A stretch of 64,000 bases of DNA, taken from contig CAZBHH010000012.1 of assembly GCA_964492065.1 (NCBI GenBank), positions 1 to 64,000 on the forward strand, read 5' to 3'. The translations under genes and the position numbers were made by a program. The notes under the pieces were generated by a model that saw nothing but the letters and a program-made list of their open reading frames with translations, did no database searches and was not told the origin of the DNA. This DNA comes from JADKAC01 sp964492065 (GTDB lineage Bacteria; Bacteroidota; Bacteroidia; Chitinophagales; BACL12). Each line of letters starts with the position of its first letter. Positions within the stretch are counted from its first letter, which is position 1. This document shows, in pieces, positions 52,798 to 61,528 of the stretch.

Positions 52798-54039
52798 TTA
52801 CACGCCAAAATCGTCATAGGCGATATTCTCATCGGGTACGCCCAGATTATCCAGCATCTTCATAACGGCGGCATTCATCATCGGCGGTCCGCACAGATAG
52901 AATTCTATTTCCTCGGGTTCCGGGTGATTTTTCAAATAATTATCCAGTACCACCTGGTGGATGAAACCCGTATAACCGGTCCAATTGTCTTCCGGCAGCG
53001 GTTCGCTCAAGGCGACATTATATTGGAAATTGGGGAAATCCTTTTCTATGGCACGGAACTGCTCTGTGTAAAACAATTCACGCAACGAGCGGCCGCCGTA
53101 CCAATACGAAACCTTGCGGTTGGTCTTTTCGGTATGGAACAGGTGGAAAATATGCGAGCGCAACGGCGCCATTCCCGCACCGCCGCCGATATAAATCATC
53201 TCCTTTTGGGTTGGCTTGATAAAGAATTCGCCGTAGGGGCCGCTGATGGTCACCTTATCGCCCGGCTTACAGTTGAAGATATACGAAGAACAAATTCCGG
53301 GGTTCACCTGCATAAACTGGCCTTTCACTCTATCCCAGGGCGGAGTGGCTATCCGTATATTCAGCATGATAATATTGCCCTCAGCCGGGTGGTTGGCCAT
53401 AGAGTACGCCCGGAATATCGGCTCGGGGTTACTCATCTTCAAATCCCACATCTTGTTTCTGTCCCATTCCGGTCTGAAAGGTGCATCAATATCCATTGTC
53501 TTATACTCCACTTCGCACTTGGGCACATCAATTTGAATGTAACCACCGCTTTCGAAATGTAAAATTTCACCAGCCGGCAGGCGTACGACAAATTCCTTGA
53601 TATAGGTGGCAACGTTGCGGTTGGAGACCACTTCACATTCCCATTTTTTAATGCCGAAAATCTCTTCGGGCACATGAATCTTTAAATCGCTGCGCACTTT
53701 CACCTGGCATGCCAGCCTCCACTTATCCTGCACTTCCTTACGGGTAAAATATCCCTCTTCGGTGGGCAGAATATCGCCGCCGCCTTCAACGACCTGGCAC
53801 TTGCACATGGCGCAGGTACCGCCACCGCCACAAGCGGAGGGAAGAAAAATCTTTTGTTCGGCCAGCGTACTCAACAGGGAGGAGCCCGGTTTCACCACCA
53901 CCGGATCTTCCGCTTTGTTGTTGATGGTGATTTTTACATCGCCCGCCGCCGTGAGTTTTGCTTTTGCATATAACAAAGCCACGGTCAGCAGAAGTATTAC
54001 ACCGGCAAATGCAGCAATGCTGTATATGATGATGTCCAT
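52798..54039 (-). CDS. nqrF: Na+-NQR subunit F (NADH dehydrogenase, FAD, 2Fe-2S)
   Basis: The 413-residue electron-entry subunit. One N-terminal membrane helix is followed by a 2Fe-2S ferredoxin domain (PSACGGGGTCAMCKCQV), the FAD domain with RAYSMAN, and the NADH-binding part (IYIGGGAGMAPLRSH and FYLCGPPMM). I start at ATG 54039 (MDIIIYSIAAFAGV); the longer frame to 54090 would overlap nqrE and is unlike the family. It is 34 bases after nqrE. Confidence 0.96.
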   Translation of the reverse strand: MDIIIYSIAAFAGVILLLTVALLYAKAKLTAAGDVKITINNKAEDPVVVKPGSSLLSTLAEQKIFLPSACGGGGTCAMCKCQVVEGGGDILPTEEGYFTRKEVQDKWRLACQVKVRSDLKIHVPEEIFGIKKWECEVVSNRNVATYIKEFVVRLPAGEILHFESGGYIQIDVPKCEVEYKTMDIDAPFRPEWDRNKMWDLKMSNPEPIFRAYSMANHPAEGNIIMLNIRIATPPWDRVKGQFMQVNPGICSSYIFNCKPGDKVTISGPYGEFFIKPTQKEMIYIGGGAGMAPLRSHIFHLFHTEKTNRKVSYWYGGRSLRELFYTEQFRAIEKDFPNFQYNVALSEPLPEDNWTGYTGFIHQVVLDNYLKNHPEPEEIEFYLCGPPMMNAAVMKMLDNLGVPDENIAYDDFGV

Positions 54040-54073
54040 TTCTAGTAATAATATAAAGTTCATTACAACCCTG

Positions 54074-54664
54074 TTAAAGTTTGATACCAATAAAACTCAT
54101 AAATGCCAGACCCATCAGCCCGGTGATAATAAAGGCAATACCCAGTCCCCGCAGCGGAGCCGGCACATTCGAATAGCGGATCTTCTCGCGGATGGCGGCG
54201 ATAGCAACGATGGCCAAAAACCAACCAAAACCGGAGCCGATACCGAAGACGGTGGCTTCGCCCAATCTGTATTCCCGTGAGTCCATGAACAGGGCGGCGC
54301 CGAGAATAGCGCAGTTAACGGTGATGAGCGGGAGAAAAATGCCAAGCGCATTGTATAAGGACGGCGAAAATTTTTCTACGATCATCTCGACCAACTGAAC
54401 CATCGCTGCGATTACGGCTATATAAATAATCAGTTTCAGGAAGGTGAGATCTGTGTGAAACAGCCCGCCTTCACTTAGCAGTTTATTATTGATTAACCAG
54501 TTTACCGGTATGGTAATACCCAATACGAAAATAACGGCGATACCCAACCCCAAAGCGGTTTTTACTTTTTTGGAAACGGCGAGGTACGAGCACATGCCAA
54601 GGAAAAAACTCAGCACCATGTTTTCAATAAAGGTGGACTTGATAAATATATTTACATATTCCAT
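54074..54664 (-). CDS. nqrE: Na+-NQR subunit E
   Basis: A 196-residue six-helix integral membrane subunit that forms the central channel with NqrD. FFLGMCSYLAVSKKV with Cys25 and LITVNCAILGAALFM with Cys118 supply two of the four cysteines of the intramembrane iron centre. The start is ATG 54664 (MEYVNIFIKS), as in the family; a GTG three codons earlier is less likely. Confidence 0.96.
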   Translation of the reverse strand: MEYVNIFIKSTFIENMVLSFFLGMCSYLAVSKKVKTALGLGIAVIFVLGITIPVNWLINNKLLSEGGLFHTDLTFLKLIIYIAVIAAMVQLVEMIVEKFSPSLYNALGIFLPLITVNCAILGAALFMDSREYRLGEATVFGIGSGFGWFLAIVAIAAIREKIRYSNVPAPLRGLGIAFIITGLMGLAFMSFIGIKL

Positions 54665-54681
54665 ATTAGACACTTTGCGGA

Positions 54682-55329
54682 TTAGGAAATATCGATGAGT
54701 TTTCTGTTAACGGAGCGCTGTATCCAGATGATAATGCCGATCAGGAAAATAGCCGCTGCCGGTATCAACATCAACCCGTTGGGAATATACCAGGAAGGCA
54801 ACAGCGCATAGCCGAACAGGGCGCCCTTGCCGAGCAGTTCCCGTATCAGGGCAACGGTTACCAGGATTGCGCCGTAGCCTACCCCATTGCCGATACCGTC
54901 TAAAAAGGATTGCCAGGGTTTATTCGCCATGGCAAAGGCTTCGAGCCGGCCCATCAGGATGCAATTGGTAATGATCAATCCGATATATACGGACATTTGT
55001 TTATATACATCGTATTGATAAGCGTGCAGCACCATTTCGACAATTGAAACGAGCGAGGCGATAACCACCAGTTGAATAATCATGCGGATACGGCCGGGTA
55101 TGGTGTTGCGCATCAACGAAATAATAAAGTTGCTGAATGCCGTCACCACTGTCACCGCAATGGCCATTACCAGCGCATTTTTAAGTGCAACGGTCACGGC
55201 GAGTGCAGAGCAAATACCGAGTATCTGCACCGTAATCGGATTGCTGTCATTAAACGGATCGGTGAGTAAGCGCCTTTCCTTTCTTCCAAAAAATTCGGTC
55301 TTTGGTTTTGCCTGTACTGTCTCGCTCAT
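54682..55329 (-). CDS. nqrD: Na+-NQR subunit D
   Basis: A 215-residue six-helix integral membrane subunit. Cys40 (QILGICSALAVT) and Cys123 (LIITNCILMGRLEAFAMAN) pair with those of NqrE to hold the iron centre. DPFNDSNPITVQ is a conserved cytoplasmic stretch. ATG 55329 (MSETVQAKPKTEF) is used; the open frame continues 14 codons into nqrC. Seven bases separate it from nqrC. Confidence 0.96.
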   Translation of the reverse strand: MSETVQAKPKTEFFGRKERRLLTDPFNDSNPITVQILGICSALAVTVALKNALVMAIAVTVVTAFSNFIISLMRNTIPGRIRMIIQLVVIASLVSIVEMVLHAYQYDVYKQMSVYIGLIITNCILMGRLEAFAMANKPWQSFLDGIGNGVGYGAILVTVALIRELLGKGALFGYALLPSWYIPNGLMLIPAAAIFLIGIIIWIQRSVNRKLIDIS

Positions 55330-55336
55330 AACATAT

Positions 55337-56053
55337 TTATTTTGATGAGGTTTGATTTTTAAGAGTTTCAAAATATCCCAGGTAATAGCCTATCCCGCGA
55401 AACATCATTTCATTTACCCCGTCGCTGGTAATCGTTGCGCCGGAAATGGCATCTATCTGGTGTTCGGGTTCTTTCACACCGCCTTTCACCATGCTGATGG
55501 AAACGTATTTACTATTCGCATCGTAAATCTTTTTTCCCACGAACGGTTTGTCGAATTTCTCGGGATTGTCTTTGATTTCCGCACCGAGTCCGGGCGTTTC
55601 GGATTTATGGTCCATGGATACGCCGGCTACTGTATTAAAATCGCTTTCCAGCGCCACATATCCCCATATTTTATCCCAAAGGCCATTTCCGAAAACCGGC
55701 ATGATATACTTTTTGCTGCCGTCATCGGCGGTATATATAAATAGGGGGTGTAACTGATCGGCTTCGGGCTTCTTGTTTTCTGCCGCCATCGAAACTTTTT
55801 CTGCGGCTACGCCTTCCACCACCTTGCCGTTGGCGTCGATTACCAGGCTGGTAATAGTCTTGTCGTACACCTCTGCCGTATTGGGCAGATCATCCAGGCC
55901 TACCGAGCGCAGGATATCCTTTTGCGTGGCCAGCTTTTCATTCTCCAGCATTTTAGGCTCCAGGCTGCTGTGTGCAAAGGCGAGTGCTATAGCGACAATA
56001 ACAGTGACAATTGCCGCATATATTATCGTATAAATATTACTATTTCTATCCAC
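55337..56053 (-). CDS. nqrC: Na+-NQR subunit C (covalent FMN)
   Basis: A 238-residue subunit with one membrane helix (residues 8-27) and a periplasmic FMN domain. The flavinylation motif DAISGATIT has the acceptor threonine at residue 207. MDHKSETPGLGAEI is also conserved. The GTG start overlaps the last eight bases of nqrB (GTGGATAG), so translation is probably coupled. Confidence 0.96.
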   Translation of the reverse strand: MDRNSNIYTIIYAAIVTVIVAIALAFAHSSLEPKMLENEKLATQKDILRSVGLDDLPNTAEVYDKTITSLVIDANGKVVEGVAAEKVSMAAENKKPEADQLHPLFIYTADDGSKKYIMPVFGNGLWDKIWGYVALESDFNTVAGVSMDHKSETPGLGAEIKDNPEKFDKPFVGKKIYDANSKYVSISMVKGGVKEPEHQIDAISGATITSDGVNEMMFRGIGYYLGYFETLKNQTSSK

Positions 56054-57284
56054 GGGCTAAACGTCTTTTAATATTTGATTGAATAACTGCATAGTCGATG
56101 AGAGGAGCAAATACATTCATAAACAGTATTGCCATCATAACGCCTTCCGGATAAGCGGGGTTCAATACCCGGATGATGATTGCCAGCACGCCAATCAGGA
56201 ATCCGTACCAGTATTTTCCGGTCTCTGTCTGGCAGGCAGTTACCGGGTCTGTAGCCATAAACACGGCGCCGAATAACAAACCGCCGGCAATTAAGTGCAT
56301 ATACGCCGGAACGGCAATATGTGGGTTATTGAACTCGAACATCAGGTCAAATGCGTTTAACAACAGCCCCATTGAAAATGCACCCACAATTACGGATAGC
56401 ATTATTTTCCAACTGCCGATTCCGGTCCAGATAAGCAGCAGCGCACCCAGTAAAATCGCAATTTTGCTGGTCTCGCCGATGGAGCCGGGAATAAATCCGA
56501 AAATCATATCAATGGGAGCGTAACCCGCCTGCTGATGGAAAGTGGAAAACCCAACCTGGCTCATACCTTCCAGCCCCTGTTTTGCCCAGGTTCCCAAGAC
56601 GGTGGCTCCGGAATAGGCGTCAGGCCCCTGAGGTGCACCCGCTATCCACACCTGGTCGCCGCTGATAAATGTCGGGTAAGCGAAGAAGATAAATACCCTC
56701 GCCGTCAGTGCGACGTTCAAAATATTCATTCCGGTACCGCCGAAGGCCTCTTTTACGATTACTACTGAAAATACGGAAGCGAGAGCGACCATCCACAGCG
56801 GAATGTCCGGGGGCATCACCAATGGAATCAGCATACCGCTGACCAGGTATCCTTCGTTCACCGGGTGGTTTCTGAATTGTGCAAATACAAACTCCACAGC
56901 TAACCCGCTCACGTATGCCACGACGATAATCGGGAGCACCTTCACGAGTCCATAACCCAGCTTTGCCCAAAACCCGTCGAAGAAAGCGAGGTGTTCGCCA
57001 TTGGCGATGTAGTGCATATGGCCGACATTTAAAATACCCATGATCAGCGATGGGATCAGGGCGAAGATGACGATAACCATCGTGCGTTTCAGGTCAATGC
57101 CGTCGCGGATATGTGCGCCCTTGTGTGTTACATGTGGCGGAACGAATAAAAACGTTTTAAACGCATCAAAAGTAGAGTGCAAATAATCGAGCATACCGCC
57201 TTTTTTAAAGCTCGGCTCCAGCTCTTCTACTTTTTTCCAAAGATTATTGCTGATTTTATCACGCAATGGTTTAATAGGGTCCAT
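56046..57284 (-). CDS. nqrB: Na+-NQR subunit B (covalent FMN, riboflavin)
   Basis: The 412-residue main membrane subunit with about ten helices. The flavinylation motif DAYSGAT has the acceptor Thr228. FGGTGMNILNVALTARVFIFF and FMATDPVTACQTETGKYWYG are conserved quinone- and Na+-path regions. It is 18 bases after nqrA and overlaps nqrC by eight bases. The N-terminal cytoplasmic extension of about 55 residues is normal. Confidence 0.97.
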   Translation of the reverse strand: MDPIKPLRDKISNNLWKKVEELEPSFKKGGMLDYLHSTFDAFKTFLFVPPHVTHKGAHIRDGIDLKRTMVIVIFALIPSLIMGILNVGHMHYIANGEHLAFFDGFWAKLGYGLVKVLPIIVVAYVSGLAVEFVFAQFRNHPVNEGYLVSGMLIPLVMPPDIPLWMVALASVFSVVIVKEAFGGTGMNILNVALTARVFIFFAYPTFISGDQVWIAGAPQGPDAYSGATVLGTWAKQGLEGMSQVGFSTFHQQAGYAPIDMIFGFIPGSIGETSKIAILLGALLLIWTGIGSWKIMLSVIVGAFSMGLLLNAFDLMFEFNNPHIAVPAYMHLIAGGLLFGAVFMATDPVTACQTETGKYWYGFLIGVLAIIIRVLNPAYPEGVMMAILFMNVFAPLIDYAVIQSNIKRRLARG

Positions 57285-57302
57285 TAACTTAACTACAATT
57301 TA

Positions 57303-58661
57303 TCAATTTTGTGAGCGGACGTAATCCAGTCCTTCACGAATAATTTCCTGTACATCTATTTTTGAAGTGCAAACGAATTCACACAGGGCGAAATCCTCTT
57401 CGCTGACCTCGTAAATCCCCAATCCTTCCATCAGGTCAAAATCACGTGCCATTATGGCTTTTACCAAATGCACCGGTAAAATATCCATAGGCAACACGGA
57501 TTCGTATTGTCCGGTCACCACGTAGGCCCGCTCTTCGCCATGCATACCGGTATTCACCCGGTAGCCCTTGGGTGCTTCGTTCATATAGGCGAGGTAAGTG
57601 CCGGATTTCGTCGGCCGCGGGTAAGACGGGAACAGCCATCCGAGCAACTCGGGCTGATCGCCTTCCCGGATGACGGTGAACAGGTGATCGTAAAATCCCA
57701 GATGCCCGTTTGCACTTATCTTTCTGCCGGTCAGCACATTGCCGGATATGAAGCGCACGTGGTCATTGGTGAGATTGTTTTTGACGATTTCGGAGATATT
57801 AGCCCCCTGCAACGTATTGATGTATCCGGTGCGGATTAATTCCGGCCCGGCATAAGCTACGGTGCGTTCGGGGCGATAAATGCCCTCGGTAAACAGGGTG
57901 GCGAGGTTGACAACGTCCTGCGGATTGATATACCAGATCACATCGCCCTTATTAATGGGATCTATATGGTGAATCTGAATACCCACATTGCCTGCGGGAT
58001 GAGGCCCGTCAAACCAATGCACCTCCACGCCTTTTACATTGTTAAAGGCATCGCAGGGCCTATGGGTAGCCGACAGGCTTAAGTGAATTTTCCCTTTGGT
58101 GAGTTTGCCCAATATATCAATACCGCTCTGGAAGCCGGCTTGCCTGCCTTCCATAATAAAATCCCAATCGGGCGCCAGCGGGGCGGAATCAAAGCCGGAG
58201 ATAAAAATAGCTTTGGGTTCCACCGTGGGGTTGGCGGCAATATCGTAAGGGCGCTGCCGGATAAAATGCCATGCGCCGGAATCGAGCATGCGCTCGATAA
58301 TTTCCTCCCGTGCCAGCGATGGAATATCTCTCTTCTCCCAGTGGCGGTATTGAATCTCACTGTCGGCGAGGATAACGATTTCGTGAATCGCCCGTTTTTC
58401 TCCCCTTCGGATTTCCACTATTTCACCCGAAACGGGAGCCGAGTAGAATATGTTGTCGTTCTGTTTGTCGTAAAACAGCCGGTCTCCCGCTTTTACCTCG
58501 TCGCCTTCGGCCACCAGGAGCTTTGGAATCGGCGCCAGTCCGTGAAAATCAATGGGTTTTACTGAGAATGTTTTGGAGGTAAATGCGCTGTTCATTTTCT
58601 TTACCGGAGTCCCTTCTATTTTGATATCGAATCCCCTCGACAGCTTAATCACTTTTGTCAT
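57303..58661 (-). CDS. nqrA: Na+-NQR subunit A
   Basis: A 452-residue cytoplasmic subunit attached to NqrB. IKLSRGFDIKIEG opens it, followed by PIPKLLVAEGDEVKAGDRLFYDK and the barrel-sandwich region (ENIFYSAPVSG-type), ATHRPCDAFNNVKG, and TGMHGEERAYVVTGQYE. It is the first gene of the nqrABCDEF-apbE run. An exact -7 element stands 26 bases upstream, between it and the divergent T9SS plug gene. Confidence 0.96.
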   Translation of the reverse strand: MTKVIKLSRGFDIKIEGTPVKKMNSAFTSKTFSVKPIDFHGLAPIPKLLVAEGDEVKAGDRLFYDKQNDNIFYSAPVSGEIVEIRRGEKRAIHEIVILADSEIQYRHWEKRDIPSLAREEIIERMLDSGAWHFIRQRPYDIAANPTVEPKAIFISGFDSAPLAPDWDFIMEGRQAGFQSGIDILGKLTKGKIHLSLSATHRPCDAFNNVKGVEVHWFDGPHPAGNVGIQIHHIDPINKGDVIWYINPQDVVNLATLFTEGIYRPERTVAYAGPELIRTGYINTLQGANISEIVKNNLTNDHVRFISGNVLTGRKISANGHLGFYDHLFTVIREGDQPELLGWLFPSYPRPTKSGTYLAYMNEAPKGYRVNTGMHGEERAYVVTGQYESVLPMDILPVHLVKAIMARDFDLMEGLGIYEVSEEDFALCEFVCTSKIDVQEIIREGLDYVRSQN

Positions 58662-58686
58662 CTGTAAACCGATTTATAAAGACCCC

Positions 58687-58694
58687 CAAAGTTA
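58687..58694 (-). promoter_or_regulatory. -7 promoter element of the nqr operon
   Basis: TAACTTTG on the minus strand, an exact TAnnTTTG match giving a leader of about 20 bases before nqrA. Confidence 0.65.
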
Positions 58695-58809
58695 AAGGCA
58701 AAATATTCTATTTCAGAAATAAAAACACATTTTCCCACATTTTGAAAACATTTCCACCCGGCCACTCCGCTGAGTTGCAAATACAGGGGCATATTAATTG
58801 CTTAAATTG

Positions 58810-58817
58810 TAATTTTC
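58810..58817 (+). promoter_or_regulatory. Probable -7 element of the T9SS plug gene
   Basis: TAATTTTC differs from TAnnTTTG only in the last base and lies 23 bases before the ATG at 58841. It argues against the open frame that extends upstream to 58655. Confidence 0.45.
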
Positions 58818-58840
58818 GGGCTTCAGAACTATTTCCCGCC

Positions 58841-60097
58841 ATGCGATTTGTCCTTCTTTGTATCTGCGCCATACGCTGCATTCCATTGAATGCACAAGAT
58901 TCGGTGTATGCGAATGCATCTAACTTTCCCTTTATCCGCACCGTGGAAATGCGACGCACCGATCTTTCCCTGGCACCACCGGCGGTGGAAATAAACAGCG
59001 GCGATCAACTGCGGCTCGCATTTGATGATTTGACCGGTGTGGTTAAGTCGTATTATTACACCTTCGTGCATTGCAACCGGGATTGGACTGAATCCGGCCT
59101 GCAGTATTATGAATTTATGGACGGCTTCGAAGAAAACAACATCGCCGATTATGCCTATTCGTTTGCAACATCCACCAAATACGTGCATTACACCCTCGAC
59201 TTCCCCAACAGGGATGTAACATTTAAAATATCGGGCAATTACGTAATCCAGGTCTGGGATGAAAACAACGATTCCATCCCCGTACTGACCCGGCGATTCT
59301 ACGTGTTTGAAAACCTGGTTCCCGTCAATGCGGAAATAGTGCGGCCCAATGTGGTTGCGCACCGTACAGAATTTCAGAAGATAGAATTTGCCCTCGACCT
59401 CAAAGGCGTATCTGTACAAAATCCCTTTGAATTAATCGGGGTAAACGTGTTGCAAAATGGAATTGCACAGCAGGGATTGTACGACCTCAAGCCGCGAATT
59501 ATTCAAAACGACCAGATGCTGTACGACGATATTAACCTGGTGTTTCCCGCCATGAAAGAATACCGACGGTTTGATACCCGTTCATTAAAATTTCAGACCG
59601 ACCGCATTCTGAAAATTGAGAGGCGCCCGGAAATTATTAACGCATTTATCAACATAGATGCAAGCCGGGCCTATAAGCAATATTTTTACGAGAAGGATAT
59701 GAATGGAAATTTTGTCATTATGGCCGACTTAACCGACGACCCAAATGTGGAAGCCGACTATGCGATGATGCATTTCACCCTCGAATATCCCTACTGGTTA
59801 AACAATGGCAATTTTTATGTGGTGGGTGCATTTAACGACTATAATATCAGCAGAGAAAATGAGATGCAATACGACTTTGACAAACAGCAATACAGTTGCC
59901 GGATTTTCCTGAAACAGGGGTACTATAATTACATGTATGTCTTTATCCCAAACACCGGTTCGGCATTCGATTTTTCATATGCGGAAGGCAATTATTTCGA
60001 AACCGAAAATGAATATACCGTGTTTGTGTATCTCCATTCCTACGAGAGGGATTACGACACGTTAATCGGTTATAAAAATCTAAATTCCTATAAATAA
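58841..60097 (+). CDS. Type IX secretion system plug protein (DUF5103)
   Basis: A 418-residue exported protein with signal peptide MRFVLLCICAIRCIPLNAQ. The body (LRLAFDDLTGVVKSYYYTFVHCNRDW, YEFMDGFEENNIADYAYSF, then ISGNYVIQVWDENN) is characteristic of DUF5103, renamed type IX secretion system plug because a member closes the SprA translocon of Flavobacterium. The C-terminal part ends in VFVYLHSYERDYDTLIGY. ATG 58841 is chosen because of the signal peptide and promoter. The type IX cargo at the end of the window agrees with this system being present. Confidence 0.88.
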   Translation: MRFVLLCICAIRCIPLNAQDSVYANASNFPFIRTVEMRRTDLSLAPPAVEINSGDQLRLAFDDLTGVVKSYYYTFVHCNRDWTESGLQYYEFMDGFEENNIADYAYSFATSTKYVHYTLDFPNRDVTFKISGNYVIQVWDENNDSIPVLTRRFYVFENLVPVNAEIVRPNVVAHRTEFQKIEFALDLKGVSVQNPFELIGVNVLQNGIAQQGLYDLKPRIIQNDQMLYDDINLVFPAMKEYRRFDTRSLKFQTDRILKIERRPEIINAFINIDASRAYKQYFYEKDMNGNFVIMADLTDDPNVEADYAMMHFTLEYPYWLNNGNFYVVGAFNDYNISRENEMQYDFDKQQYSCRIFLKQGYYNYMYVFIPNTGSAFDFSYAEGNYFETENEYTVFVYLHSYERDYDTLIGYKNLNSYK

Positions 60098-60099
60098 AT

Positions 60100-60603
60100 A
60101 TGGCGGCAAAAGATTTATTATCTACTATGATAGATTTCGATTATTGGGCGGACAACACCCTTATCAACCATTTGCTAAAACACGCCAAAACCCTTATGGA
60201 CACTGAGGTTGATAGCAGCTTTTCCACTCTGCGCAAAACATATACTCATATCGGTGATGCCAAGACAATCTGGCTGAGGCGCATGCAGGGTATTTCGCTG
60301 ACCGGATGGCCGGAAGCCTCCTCGCCAATCAGCGGCGGCGACTGGCATATCCACATCGTAAATCAGTTGGAAGCATTTAAAAATTTCATAGAAAATCAAC
60401 CCGATACATTCTTTGATTCCATTTGTACTTACCGCGATTTAAAAGGCAGGGAATACCGGCAGAGCCATGCACAGATTATTGTGCATTGCATCAACCATTC
60501 GACCTATCACCGGGGCCAGGTAATCACCATGATGCATCAATTGAAAATATCTGAATTTCCGCAAACGGATTTCATCGTTTTTTTGCGCAAAGCGACAGTT
60601 TGA
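60100..60603 (+). CDS. DinB-family metal-dependent protein
   Basis: A 167-residue four-helix-bundle protein. The metal triad is His50 (TYTHIGDAKTIW), His133 and His137 (HCINHSTYHRGQ), as in DinB/YfiT proteins. Some members are thiol-dependent transferases; the reaction here is unknown. It begins two bases after the plug gene and is probably transcribed with it. Length and motif spacing are normal. Confidence 0.85.
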   Translation: MAAKDLLSTMIDFDYWADNTLINHLLKHAKTLMDTEVDSSFSTLRKTYTHIGDAKTIWLRRMQGISLTGWPEASSPISGGDWHIHIVNQLEAFKNFIENQPDTFFDSICTYRDLKGREYRQSHAQIIVHCINHSTYHRGQVITMMHQLKISEFPQTDFIVFLRKATV

Positions 60604-60765
60604 ATCCTTGATAATTGATGCGAAAGCGGCATGCAAATTTGTACCGGCAGCGGTAGTGCGTTTCTGAAAAACACGGTGCGAAAATGCCGCCGGCTGACTT
60701 CAGGCGATTGTATATTCTTATAAGCAGGCAGAGCAGAAAATCAACACCCTTTTAAAAAATATTTT

Positions 60766-60794
60766 TTGGTTATATAAAAATGTATTTACTTTTG
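60766..60794 (+). promoter_or_regulatory. -33/-7 promoter of the H1-like gene
   Basis: TTG (60766-60768) and an exact TACTTTTG (60787-60794) are 18 bases apart, which fits the Bacteroidota consensus. The leader is about 15 bases. Confidence 0.75.
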
Positions 60795-60815
60795 CTGTAA
60801 CCAAAAAATAGTCCA

Positions 60816-61268
60816 ATGGCAAAAACAACAAAAAAAGCAGCTAAAAAAGCTGCGCCTAAAAAAGCCGCTGCAAAACGCGGCCGTCCGGCTGCTAAAAAAG
60901 CCGCTAAAAAAACCGCTAAAAAAGCTGTAAAGAAAACTGCCAAGAAAGCCGCTCCTAAAAAAGCGACAAAAAAGGCGGCCAAAAAAACTGCTAAAAAAGC
61001 GGTAAAGAAAACGGCGAAAAAAGCCGCTCCTAAAAAAGCGACGAAAAAAGCTGCGAAAAAAACAGCTAAAAAAGCAACAAAAAAAGCCGCTCCTAAGAAG
61101 GCGACGAAAAAAGCTGCGAAAAAAACAGCTAAAAAAGCAACAAAAAAAGCCGCTCCTAAAAAAGCAACTAAGAAAGCGGCGAAAAAAACAGCTAAAAAAG
61201 CCAGCCCGAAAAAGGCTGCTAAAAAAGCTGCTCCTCCGGCAACAGAAGGACCGGTTGGCGGAATGTAA
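60816..61268 (+). CDS. Histone H1-like lysine-rich DNA-binding protein
   Basis: A 150-residue, very basic, low-complexity protein made of KKAA/KKTA/KKAT units, like the C-terminal tail of eukaryotic histone H1 and bacterial Hc1/AlgP-type proteins. An AT-hook core RGRP is at residues 21-24. Prolines at 47, 72, 93 and 114 mark tandem units of 25, 21 and 21 residues, which are also near-identical in DNA (63-base period around 61020-61190). The tail PPATEGPVGGM is not basic. It should bind DNA without sequence specificity and compact the nucleoid. It has a strong promoter and terminator of its own, suggesting high expression. Confidence 0.85.
   Translation: MAKTTKKAAKKAAPKKAAAKRGRPAAKKAAKKTAKKAVKKTAKKAAPKKATKKAAKKTAKKAVKKTAKKAAPKKATKKAAKKTAKKATKKAAPKKATKKAAKKTAKKATKKAAPKKATKKAAKKTAKKASPKKAAKKAAPPATEGPVGGM
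61020..61190 (+). repeat. 63-base tandem repeats in the H1-like gene
   Basis: Three consecutive near-identical units encode KKAAPKKATKKAAKKTAKKA. Unit number is likely to vary between strains by recombination or slippage, changing protein length in steps of 21 residues. Confidence 0.75.
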
Positions 61269-61283
61269 TATTATCACTGCCAA

Positions 61284-61311
61284 AAAAAGGAGCCCGCAAG
61301 GCTCCTTTTTT
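61284..61311 (+). terminator. Terminator of the H1-like gene
   Basis: AAAAAGGAGCC and GGCTCCTTTTT form an eleven-base-pair stem around loop CGCAA, with T tract. It starts 16 bases after the stop codon. Confidence 0.9.
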
Positions 61312-61457
61312 ATTTCCCTTCCATACCGTTACCTCCCGGCTTTTCTACTGCATCCTTGTGTTCAACATGCAGGAGTATTACCAAAGTATCAACGCCTTTT
61401 TTAAACATACTATCGTCAAAATACGGGTTTTATCACACATTTTTTTTTAATTCAAAT

Positions 61458-61486
61458 TTGATTTTCATTTTTTACTGTTATATTTA
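61458..61486 (+). promoter_or_regulatory. Promoter of the T9SS cargo gene
   Basis: TTG (61458-61460) and TATATTTA (61479-61486, one mismatch from TAnnTTTG) are separated by 18 bases, the same spacing as in the H1-like promoter. The leader is about 35 bases. Confidence 0.6.
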
Positions 61487-61528
61487 TAGCTTCATTAACG
61501 TCATAATTTTAAAATTAAAAAGTAAACT

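Noticed and set aside
60786..61283. Minus-strand frame rich in Phe, Cys, Ser and Arg
   Set aside because: Antisense shadow of the lysine-alanine repeats of the H1-like gene.
61320..61528. Possible small RNA between the H1-like terminator and the T9SS cargo promoter
   Set aside because: No hairpin with T tract and no promoter apart from that of the cargo gene.
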